Positions 51,101 through 63,100 of a DNA stretch of 64,000 bases are shown one piece after another. The stretch spans positions 620,001-684,000 of the forward strand of contig QPMI01000477.1 in the NCBI GenBank assembly GCA_004431415.1, in the 5' to 3' direction. Within the stretch, counting starts at the first letter, position 1. Each line of letters opens with the position of its first letter. This DNA comes from Cyanophora paradoxa. Lineage: Eukaryota > Glaucocystophyceae > Cyanophorales > Cyanophoraceae. The position numbers and the translations under genes were made by a program. A model generated the notes under the pieces. The model saw only the letters and a list, made by a program, of their open reading frames with translations, did no database searches and had not been told where the DNA came from.

Positions 51101-54100
51101 AAGAACGTCAAGGTTGCACGATTCTCCCGCAATGAGCGGCGAGCAGCCGGAAAAGGCAGCCTGAGTCTTCTCCGCACTTGGGGCGCCAGGAACGACGGTG
51201 AAGCCCTGCAGGCCCCCCGAGAGATCCTGGCCATCAACAGCAACTGAAAGAATATAGCTTCCTGCAGCGGTCACGCTCGAAGCTGCAGCACTGAGCTCCG
51301 TGGACACGGTCCCGTCTGCACGGGTGGACGAAGTCCAGCTCCAAACTAGCGTGTCGTTGGAAACGCTGCGGATGGACACGATGACCGCCTGATCTTGGAT
51401 GGTATTTCCGTAGACGTCGCGAATGACGGCCGAAACGTCGCCTGCAAAGTTGCCAGCGACAAAAGAACGCAACGAGATAGCCGCCGATGACATGCCAATG
51501 CTGAGCGCTGCCGGATTCACGACTAGTGTTTCGGTTTGAACTGCCTCGTTGCCGAGCAGAACCTGCACAGAGTACGACCCGGCCACGATCTCTGTGAATG
51601 AGAGTGTGGCCTGCGCTCCCTTGTCCGTAACGAATGTGCGCGCATCGACGGGGCGATGTGTCGACACAGGAGTGACCACGACCTTGAAGCCTAAGTAAAA
51701 AAAAGGGAATCAGGCCACAGCGAACGACAGCTCTGTAGTCGAAATGATGGCAGCAGAAGGGCGCACTGATGTCTGGATCGTTCGAGAGGACTCCATTCGA
51801 ATCGCGCGCGGTCATCGTAAAAGTGGATGTGCTGCCTGCGAGCATGGCAGAAGGAACATTCGCGGAGGATCGCTGGGCGTTCGCGAGAACTGCCGCGAAG
51901 ATGCTCAACCAGAGGAGGTTGCGTTTAATGCAGGAAAGAGCGTACCAAAATTGAAAGTGGCGAATCCGGCGCTCGTTTCGCCCGAAGGCGAGTTCGAGAC
52001 GCGAAGCTGGGACGACTTGTGGGTGGAATTGGAGTACGGCGGCACGGCGCAGATCGCAGAGAAGCTGCTCCGGAAGGTCGCCGCCGTCGATGTCGCGACG
52101 TCGGCGAGGTCCGTCCACCGGCACGTAAGCTGCCCGGCGTTCGGGGCGAAGTTGCTTCCGCAGACCGTGACGGTCGTGCTGGCGCTGGCGCCCGAGGACG
52201 CGGAGGACGGAAGAACGCTCTCGAGGGAAGGGGGGCGGCTGTCGTCCCACACCGTCACCGAGCCCGCGTCGACGAATGAGACACCGTCGAAGGCCAGCGA
52301 CAGCGCGATGTCGCCCGCCCACGAGTCGCCGAGGTTCGGCAGCGTGCAGCGTACGGACGACGCACTCACGAAGGCGGCCGAAGTCTCCATGACGGCACCA
52401 CCGTCAGCTCCCCACTGGGTGCGGCAGCGAAGCGCGGAGCCAGTGTTGGTGAAACTGGTGCCGGTGATGGGGACGGAAATACACGTGGGCTGGAGGCGAA
52501 TACGTGTGCATGAGAAGAGAGAGCATACAAGGGGACAAAGAAAGCGCGCACGATGTTCTCAGTGCCTGAGACAGGGCACAGTTCGGCCGCTGTGCGCACA
52601 AGGGAGATCGGATTGACTGAGAACGATGCTGCGTACACATTGTGGTCACTGCGACTGCGTGGATGAAGATGACATGTGCCGAAAGCGCGTACCAATCACA
52701 GTGATGGAGACGGCTTTCTCCAGATCGCGAGGGGACCCCAACGAAATGGCAAGCGAGTGGACACCAAGCGACAGGTGTTTCGTCGGGCAGACAATCGCAT
52801 CGTTCGTGCTTGCCGGAAGAGCATCCACCGGAGCGCTGCCAAAGAAGCAGCGCGTGCGGCCCTGCACGTAGAGAAGCCTTCCAGTCACGAGCACCGAGTT
52901 CGTCCGATCGAAGATGACGACGGCAGGGGCCACCGCGTCGGGACTCACAGCGTCTGCCGCTATACGTCAGCGCTGGGCCCAGCCGCAGAAAGCTCACGGA
53001 TTTGCACCATAAATGGTCAGCGCCGCCGTGCTCTGACGGGTCCAGCTCACTCCGTTTGTGATGGAAACGACGACGAAGTAGTCGGCCGGCAGGGAAGCGC
53101 CCAGGACGACCCGCTGCAGGTCGGGAAGCGTGCCGCAGTTGACGTTCCCGTCCGCCGCGGAGACGGCAGACCAGGAGGCGACGATCTCCAGAGGAGCCGA
53201 CGTGGAGAAAGCGGTGGCCACCGCGCACCTCGGAGTGCCGAAGTCTGCGAAAGAGAAAGCGGCGAAGCCGTCCGTGGTCGCGCGAACGGTAATCGAGATT
53301 CCACCGTAGATGGACGCAAGCACTGGCGTCGGGACCGCGCCCCAGGAAACCACCGGGTTACCTGTTGTCGGAGCGCGGGGCGGAAATAAGAAGAACGCAG
53401 GAAGCGCAATCTTGCCAGGAGCGAAACACAGCACCGAAGACGGTGACAGAGGTAGCGGCGCCGGTTGCGGGCGAGCGACCGGAGCCTGGAGACATGCGGA
53501 ACGTGATGGGCGCTGGCGCCGTGCCTGTAATGTCTACCGCGCCCGTGACACACGACACCGAGGACGGCGAAGTATCGAGCGCAAGGCCCGAGCACTCGAC
53601 GCCCCCGACAAACACGGCGGCCTCGACCAGCAGCGGCTGCAGGAGAGCAAAGGAGCTTGCAGCCAGTCTCAATGTAAGCTGGGAGCCGCCGGCGGCCGGG
53701 ATTCTCGTTGGCGACACGCTCACGACCTCGATAGAAGCTGCAAAAAATGCGATGAGCTGAACGCCTGTTCTAGATCTGAAATACAGCTGAATATTAATGC
53801 GCACGATAGAGAGTGAAATCCAGCTTGCTGTCGTCGACGTAGCTCACGCCATTGGGAGCGAGGGCTACTTGGAGCGTGAAAGGAGCGCCCCCAAAAGCAG
53901 AGTCCGGGAGCGGCATCTCAAAGAACTCGGCGGGAGTGTTGCTCGGGGCGGCCGTCGGCTGGCAGGTGCAAGGGCCCAACACGGGCTTCGAGCAGTTGGC
54001 GCTGAGCTTGGGCAGGCCGGCGGCCCCGCGGGCGCCCCACGTGGACTGGCGGACTGGGACGGGGGCGGGGCACGAGACCCCTCCACTGCTGAGAATCGCC

Positions 54101-57100
54101 TGCACTTCCGCCTCGGCGCCCCCGGGAACGCTCCAGCGGCACCTGCGGGCAGTGGCGCGTCACACGAAAAACACCGGGCCGGGGGATTGCGAGCGGAGCC
54201 GAGGACCTGGCTTCCTTGGGCAGGCCACCTAGATTCTGGCCCACGAGGCGAATTGCAGAGGGCGAGGCCACGACCAGCCAGCCGCGTGAAGGCGAGAGCA
54301 GCGTGGGCAGCACTGGATGGTTGAAGTACGTCAGACGAAGCGTGTTCTGCGCGGCCTCACTCCCGTCTGGCAGGTAGGTCAGCGTCTGCTCGAACGGGTC
54401 CGTCGCCCCTGCACAAGCGGCGGATCAGACGAAAAATGTGGGGCTTCGCTTCTGTGCGTGCGGCTCAATTACTAGTCGCACCCTTCGGAGGGAGGCTGAA
54501 CGCAAAGGAGCAGCCATCCTGACTGAAGTTCGAGGGCTTGAATCTCAGGTCGCCGACCTGCACGAAGGCATTGCCGTCTGCCTGGAGCAGCCCGGAGCCG
54601 AAAACAGTGATGGAGGTCGAGCCCGCTCCGAAGGCGGGCGCGGAGGCAGGGACGATCTCGGCCAGAGAGCCGGCCCCGTCGCGGTAGGTGTAGGTCACGG
54701 GCGCCGTCCTGAAAGTGTGGACGGCACGAACGCCGAGAGCCACCTTGCTCGCCGCGCGCGTGAACTCGACCGACACGGGCACCGTCCCGGTGCGGGCGCT
54801 TAGGGGCGCAGCACATAGGACGGAGTTAATTCTGTCGGGGCTGCGGAGGAGGGTGGCAGGGACCCGGATGCCGTCGAACAGGCACGTCAGGTCCTCCGTC
54901 TGCGTAAAATGAAACGCAGCGTCAGCTCAAGCTCGAAAGGGGCGCGAAATATAGGAAGCAGACCGCGAGGAAGTTAGTGCCGCGGATCGTGAGGATAACG
55001 GGGCTTCGGCGATTCCCAGACGTTGGGAAGAGGGGAGTTGTGGCATCCAGAATCGGCCGACACTCCGTATTATCGCCACCGCACACGTTGCAGGCGTCAT
55101 ACGTTTGACCCTCGATCAGGCCGTCACAGCCCTTGCATGTGGAGCCATCGCCGCCGCAGACGCCCTGCAAAAGAAACATCGATATCAGAGAACTGTAAGC
55201 TGGATGTCTCTCAGCCTGTATGCTACGCACGCATAGGTCCTTGCGAAGGCCGCCGTTAATGACACCAGCGCAGTCCACGCATTGGTTGCTCCCGCCGCAG
55301 GTTCCGCAACGATCGCGGTTCGGGCATGGGTCCGTGTCATCGAGGAGCCCGCGACGACTGGACGCCGGCTGCGCCCACAGAGCATCGACTGTCGCATTCG
55401 CAACAGCGACTCGCCACGAGTTCATAACGGCCGCGTAGAAAGGAGTTAGGCCTGCGTGCAAGCATGGTCAGGGCCTGCGAACAAACGCATCAGGAGCGCC
55501 AGATCGCGATCATCGCACCGCGAGATGCGAAGAAGTAGATGAAATCCGTCTGGAAGCGGCAGTCGCTGACGCGCTGCACGCTGGAGGAGCGCAATGTGAA
55601 GTTCGTGTCGGGGAAGTTCAGGACGGCTGAGAAGGGCCCCGTGCCCGCCCAGGCGACGGAGATGGTCGTGTTTTCGCCGACTATGACGCTCGAGGGCTGC
55701 ACCGCAATGGCGATGTCCGTCGGCTCGGCGCCCGCCACGTCCAGGTCCAGCGAGCCCTGCGCCTGGCCCCACCGCGACGAAACTGTAACCGTGACGCGCT
55801 TCGGGCCTCCGTCCTGCCGCAGAAGGCTGTTATGAAGGCAGCCCGCGGCCGGGCGATCAGCAAACGCGGTACCGTGAACGTGTGCGTGACAACCGGATTC
55901 CCGCCCGTGCTCTTCGTGACAGTCGAGTCTGATGCGGACCGCTTGCAAAGCCACCGCTCGCCGGCCAGAGCGACTGGCGCGAGCGTCCAGTCGAATGTGA
56001 ACGGGCCGTTGCCCGACTCGACTTCGGCGGAGAAGGCCAATGGCGCGCCTTCCGCCGGCGCAGTCGAGTTGGAATTCCCGGACACAATCCGAATCTTCGG
56101 TGGAGAAGGTGGCGCTCCGTTGACCGCAATCACGAAGGTCGCGCTCACGTTTCCAGCGGGATTGAAGGCTTGTATGCGGACCACGCGGTCGCCCGGGGAT
56201 GCCGGCGTGAATCGGACCTCCTGGCCCCACACCTCGCGGTCGGTGAAGTTGGTGTACGTTTCTGTGATCCCGAAGCCGTCGCCTTCGCTCAGCGCCGTCC
56301 AGAGGAAGTTCATTGGGTCGTCGCCCTTGCCGGCGAACACCAACGCCTTTATCGGACGGCCCGCCACCGGCGTGCCCTCTGTCGTGATGGAAAGCTCAGA
56401 AGGAAGCGTCGGAAGGACTTCGATGGGGACGACGAGCGACGAGTTGCCCTGCAGAACGTTCGTAAGGCAATTCGGGGGCGTCAGGCAGAGAGCTCTGTGC
56501 GGGCGAACCTCGGGTGAATGAGCTTTGACCGTGAGATTCATGCGCCCGAACGCCGAGTACGAGTGCACGCCGGCGTCCTCCAGAAGGAACTGCGCGCGTC
56601 GAATTGAGTAATTATATAAGGACAACAGATCTAGACCAATTCGAACTCGATCGCACCGTCTCTGGCGAGGCGAGCTCCCCCCAGTCCACCTGGAGCGCAA
56701 ACCGAGGCCTTGAGCACGAGAGCTGAGAGAAAGAGACAATATTGATTTCCTCTTACCCAGTACTGGACAGGCCCGCAGCCGGCTGCCCGCGACGCGGTTA
56801 CAGTGACGTTCTCGCCGGTGCGGACGACAGAGCTCGAGATGTTGGCGCTCAGCCCGCGCGGCGGGCCCGCAAAAGCTGCAACATAGAAGACAGCACTCGA
56901 CTCGCCAGCGGAATTCGTTGCGGAGACTTTGACCTCGTACGTGCCGGTGTTGCTGTACGACTTCTGCAGCACGGGCCACGCCTGGGCGGTCGAGACGGTT
57001 CGCGTGACGGCTGGCGAGTTGTCGCCGAAAGTGACGCGAAGAGTAGTGGGGTACGCGATCGACGCGTTCGCAACCGACCCGAAGCGGAACGAGGCCGGCG

Positions 57101-60100
57101 CGTCGCTGCAAGCTTCCACCAAGTCCGGGCCTGTCACCGTAACACCCGTAGGGAGCCCGACCAGAACCTTGGCCTACAGAATAAAAAGCGATTGGCGCCA
57201 GTTGCAAGGGGCGTAAATATAAATCGAAGACGGCCCGAGGCGCGCACCGTTGCCAGGACTTCGGGGCTTTCGTCGCTGAGAGCTGGCGGCCTGACTGGCG
57301 TTTCCCTGTAGCTTGCCGGGAGCAGGTTGGTGGCCGTGGTAGTGACAGTTGCGGGCCGATCTGCAATTGGAAGGCGGTCGGACTTTTCAAGCGGTGTTAG
57401 CACTTGCCGAAATATGTAGCAACGCACTGCGACTCTCTACGGAGATGAAGGCATAGACTTCGTCCATAATAGTTGGGTCCTGTGCGTTGGCCTTTGAGGC
57501 TTGCAGAATTACTGTGGCGACGCCCGCGGCCGTGAAAGTGAACGTAGCCGTAGTCCCTTGCGCCGTGGCACCGCCAATGTCCAGCTCCTGCGATTGCAAG
57601 GAACTCATGATCAGCACCGGCCGCCGCCACGAGCAAACGTTGAACGGGAAAGGCAAGACGCGCCCAGAAGAACGTGTAACCGGACAGCTTGGCCGGGTCG
57701 AACTGGGCCGTGAACGTGACCGGCTCCCCAACGAAAGGCGTCAGCGTCGGCGCCTGAATCCAGAGGTCGCCGCTCGTCTGCTTCAGGCCGCGCGCGCGCG
57801 ACGGCGGCAAGAGCCGATCGAAGTTTAGATCAGGCGACTCCAGTGCATGCCTCCGCGCGGGCGTGAACGGGGTCTCAACGGGCCAGCAGTTGCCAAAGAC
57901 GGTGCCGGCAAACGGAGCCGAGAAAGGAGTCTGGGCAACGAACGGGTTGTCGTCTGGCCACCTGGTTATCCAATCTGCGGACGGGACCTCGGCGTCTGCA
58001 AAGGACGCCGAGAGCCGCCCGCCTCAAGATCTGTGCGCACCGAGGCATACTCGGACGTCGTGCGCCAGACCGGCCCACTTGTTAACCTGCACCGCGCCCT
58101 CCCTAGGGAAGTTCGCATTAACCTGGCGCGCGCAGCCGTCTGAGCGAGGGCGCGGACGCGAACCAAGAATTATCTTTGGCGCACCCGGAACGAGAGAGAG
58201 CAGGTGGCGCCGGCCGAGCAGCCTGAGAACTGCCGGGTGGTCCCGACGGAAGGCCCCATGAGCTGCGGATTCTCCGCATCCACCCGACAGTCGACGAAGT
58301 TCGACTGCCAGCCGTTCCACTGCACGCACTTGTACAAGAAAAAGACCTTCACTCCGGAATGCGCTGATAGCAACGTGTAGTCAGCCGGACGCGGATTTCG
58401 AACAAGGCGGCACTTAAGGCCACAGACCGAAGTCTCCGAGGCTGTATACGTATGAAAGCGAGACCGTAGAGCCTTCGCAGAGTCAGAACAAAGAACAGAG
58501 CCTACAATATGAACGCATGGGGCTGGATCGGAATAGGATCAGGAAACACACCAGCGTTTAAACGAGTCTGCGAAATCGAAGTGATCTGCAAGCTAGTTGC
58601 TGCGAGGGGCTCAGCGCAAGTGATCTCGAATGAGCGATTGGATTGCAACGCACGATTTGGCTTGATCAAAAAGTACTGCTGTTCGGCGCTCTCAACGCGA
58701 GTCCCGTAATATGTGAACTCCACGCGGAGCTAAAGCGGGGTCAGTGAGAGCCGGATGTGCTAAACAAGCTGAATGACTTTTACCTTCGCTGTCTTGACTC
58801 TCGGGCTGAGCCAAGACGCGAACTGCCAGCTGAAATGGTTGAGCAGAGGGCACTGGGCAGCGAACAATCCGAACTGTAGATTGTAGGTGGCGCCCTTCGT
58901 TCCGTCCGCGGTCGTCGACCTGATCGTGCACGTTTCCGCCGCATTGGCCGCGTCTGTGATGACGAGCCTGTACTCCATGTCACCTGCAAAAGCGCAACCT
59001 CGTCAGCCTTCTATTTCGCCGCGGCCTTTGACTGTTTGCGAGCCCGCGCACGTTCGCAGTGGTCAGTCCACCAGGTGACTGGGTACGGAACCATTGGGAA
59101 CATGCCCGGTCCGTTGAGGGAGAACGTCCAGAAGGACCAGGAGAACGGCTTGGTGTTCGCCACGCCCCTGAAGATGATAGGAGGCACCGCCTTCTTCTTG
59201 ATCCTCGTGAGCCGAACGGTGATCGTGTTTGAGGAGTACGTCACGCCTTGGATCGACGTCGTAACTCGCAACTGCTCGATGGCGCTGAATGGGACGGAGC
59301 GAAACGCGGCACCTCCCCGCGGGCGCGCACCGACAAGGCCTTGTCCTTCGTGCAGACCGGGAGGCTATCGAGGACCGAGCACCCCACGGCACGATCGCCC
59401 CAGAACAGTTCTCGATAATACGGAGAGGACTGCAAGAGACTCTGAGTAATCGCACATCGAGTAGCTGGTGCCGCCGGGTCCCAGAATTCGAAGCTAAAGC
59501 TTGTCGATACTGCGGGTCACGCTCAGCGAGAAATGAGAGCACGGCGTCGGTCTGTTCATGCGCACGGCCGCATCTACGCTCGTTCCGCCAGGAGATTTTG
59601 ATAGGGTCGTCCGCAAATATGGGCATGGACGCCGGATTAATCTCGTCGAGGACAAGCCTCGGCTCTGTGCAAAATCAGCCCCGGACTTGTCAGCAAGCGG
59701 CCCGAGACCAAATGCGCATGCGCACCGTTCTTGATGCCGAGACGGATCGGCAGGGACGCTGATACTACGCCACCGCCGTCGTTGGCGTTGGGAAGCGACC
59801 ACGCTACTCGCAGGTGGTGATCGATAGAGCCGCCGCAACTGAGCCGGCCGACGCTTGCGAGCGCCGGGACTGTCCACGTGAACGAGCTGTCCACAGTCAC
59901 GTGCACAGAGCTGCCCTGTGCACTTGACGGAATCGCAATGGGAGACTCGGTTCGCACGACTTGGAGCAGGTTGCTCGACACAATGTCCCGGCTGAGGGCC
60001 GTGTATCCGAAGGGCGAGAAGAACGCGCCAACGTAGCGTGCTGTCAGCTGGTCGCCAGCCTCTAGGATGGAGGTCGCCGGCGTGCTTGACGTGAGCGACA

Positions 60101-63100
60101 GTGCGGTCACTGTTCATTCAGACAGTGTAAGCTGCGGAAGGGTTTTGTACACACAAGCAGGAGGCTTCGCGCACATTCCCTCCGGCCGGCTTGGAAGGTG
60201 ACCTGAGCGACTGTGTTCTGGGTGTCCACTTGGAGTCTATCGGCATACTGGATCCTTATCTAAGAGCCTCGTTGTCAGTCGCAGCACAGCAAAGAGCCGT
60301 ACATTCCGTAACGCCCACGCACCGTGAAGGACGCCGAATTGCCGACGGGAATGGAGCTCACAATCGATGCAACGCCAAATACCAGCCGCCCACCTGATCA
60401 GAAATGAAGGTATCAATGAAGAAGTTAAAAAAGCATCGCCTCGTTCCGTTGCGGCACGCACGCACCGGCGGTTGAAGCCGAGAACGAGTCGAGCGCGGGC
60501 TGGTTGGGACCCCCCGGAGGCGACAGCGTGGCCACAACCTGGTTGTTGGCGTTCACCACCTCTACGCTGTAGCTGCTGTAGCCGCCTGCAGAGAAGCTCT
60601 CAGTTTGATGTACCGCGCGAGAGCGCATTGTATTTAAATTCGGGCGCACGGAAGACTCCGTACGTCTCCGAGGTCCAGACCAGCTCCACCCTGGCCCCGT
60701 TCCAGTACGTGTTGCTGAAGAAGAGAGGGGCAGGAGGTTGGGCTCCAAGGCTGATGGACAGCCTGCCCGAATCGAGCGTTATTCCAGCTCTGACGCGCTA
60801 CTAGATATAGAGCCGAAACAGAGCAAAAGCGGACTTGTTCCTAGGGAGGGCGTTGATCTTCACGCTCGTGACGTCCTTGACAGTGTTGTCGTCGCGGCGC
60901 ATGACCCGGATAAAGAAATTGCCAGTGACCGGAACGCCGCCCAAAGAGCCTGCAACATTAGGTCTCAGCTTTCAGCGGAGCACCAAACGAGAAGAGAAGC
61001 TTAAGGGGCGCGCCAGGGATCGTCCACTGGGCGCTCTGCTCCCTGAACGCCACGCTGACGGCAACCGTGTCCGCGATCGTCGCGCGGACAGAACCGTCCG
61101 GGTTGAGCAGGTCGACCTTGACGTCGCCAGTCGCCGAGCTCTGCGGCACGGATCCGGATCATATCGAAGACTCTTCGGTGCACCGCAATCGCGAGGGTAT
61201 CCACGTCTTAGCGCTAGATACCGACATAGATAGCTACCTATCGCTGTAGCTAGCTACAAACCTATTTCAGCTAGCCCAACGCCAAACCCAACGATTATAC
61301 AGAGACACGCACGAGCCAGGTGACAAACAGAGTCTCGAACTCGACGTAATCCGGGAAGGGCGGGTCGAGCACGTTGATGTACATGCCTGCAAGAGCAACG
61401 TCACGGAGATGCCTCGTTGGAGTGAGTCGAGACAGGAGGCGGCATCACCAGATGGAGTCCAGTCCAAGCGGAGGTGCAATATCCCATGGATGCCCGGGTC
61501 CAGCCCAGGCGTAGGTGGAATATCCGGGTTCTCAGCCAGAAACGCGTAGCCCCACTCTTTCCTCGGGTACCACGCGAGGAGAACCAGATCTCGGACGACC
61601 CAAGTATCGTGGTAGAAGACCGAAAGGAGGCCGTCGCGCTCGTTGCCGGCGGGGCGGACGTCAAAGATCACCTGAGAAGCCCGGATCCGTGGCACGGCCT
61701 CAAAAATCCAAGCGCGAACTGCTCTGAGAAAGGAAACGCACGTCGCTGAGCTGGGGCGCAGGAGTCGAAGGTCGCTGACGGCCGCGGAAGTAGGGCGCGG
61801 CTGCGGTCGGAGGGTACCTGCTCCGAGCATTCGTGCGGGGCGGGACGGGGTGAGCTCGAGCGCCCCAAGGCGAGGGGCCCCGCGCACCACACGTTCACCG
61901 ACGGCTCGCTGCCGCAGATGCGAAGCTGCTCGAGAGCGGTCAGTGGTGGGGTCTCCGGGCGAGAGCGGCGAGCGAAACCGAGATCACCTGGATGGTGATG
62001 CCGGATCGGCCAGGGACGCGTCCATAGACGGCCGCGGGCTCCTTGACCCCGTAACTGGATGTGGTATTCACTACGCGCGCCCTCATCAGGTGGGAATCCC
62101 GACCAATTTCCGAGGCCTGGGAATGAGCTGACATCCTTCCCCGTACGAGAATGTCAAACCGCAGCCTCCCCAGCTGACCAAATACAACGCCTGGACGCGG
62201 AAGAACCGCGTCCAATCTGCCGCACGACCTCGATGAGCGAATGAGCAGCTAAAAGAGCCCGTAGCGTTGAGATTAATACTGTCGAACCGAGGTAGAAGCT
62301 CCAAGCGCCGAAGGTATTTCCTTCATACCAAATCAAGTTGATGCCCATATCGGTCCCCCAAACAGGGAAGCGCGGGGGAGAAGCGGCCCCGAGGAGCACT
62401 GAGTTCGACATGCGCGTGGGGGGGAACCGCGTGATGGCGTTCTGGTAGTCGTTGTACTGGAAATCTTCGATTAGGTTGGACGTGTGGGCCGGCATTGGAA
62501 CGAGCGCGATCGTCTCGGCGGTGGGATCGCTCTTGAGAGTAGATCGGATGAAGAGGTAGTGGAGCGAGATCTCGTCAACAGAGTTCCCTGCGAGGTCATG
62601 GTCAGGGGCCGTCAACGAACGTGCACGTGCACGTGCTTCAAAGGCCCAGCGAGTAACAAGCGCAAGGGGCGCACCGTCGGCGTAGCCGGAAAAGCCGGAG
62701 ACGGCGAAGGCCCAATCACGTTTGGGGATCCAGCCCGAGAGGACTACGCACTGGATCGCGTGGATGTTCTCGACGTACACGTCGGCGCACCGGTCGGCCG
62801 GGTTTCCGCCGGCTCTGTAGTCGGACCGCACCAAGAGGCGAATCCTGGTGGGCCACGGGTCTGGGTCCCCTCGCAGCCTCGCGCGAGTGCGCATTTCTTG
62901 AGTGTCTGGAATATCGAACGTGGAAAGAAGAGTGCGCCCCTGCCAGTACAGCTGCACGCGGCGTTGGACCGACAGGACGACGACGCTGACGCCGGCGGTG
63001 GGCAGGTAGCCGACGCCCCGCACGAAGAGCCTGCGGTCGATGCCGTCGGAGGTCGTGCGGCGGCCGAAGCTCAGGATGACGCCGTCGCCGCCGGGCGTGT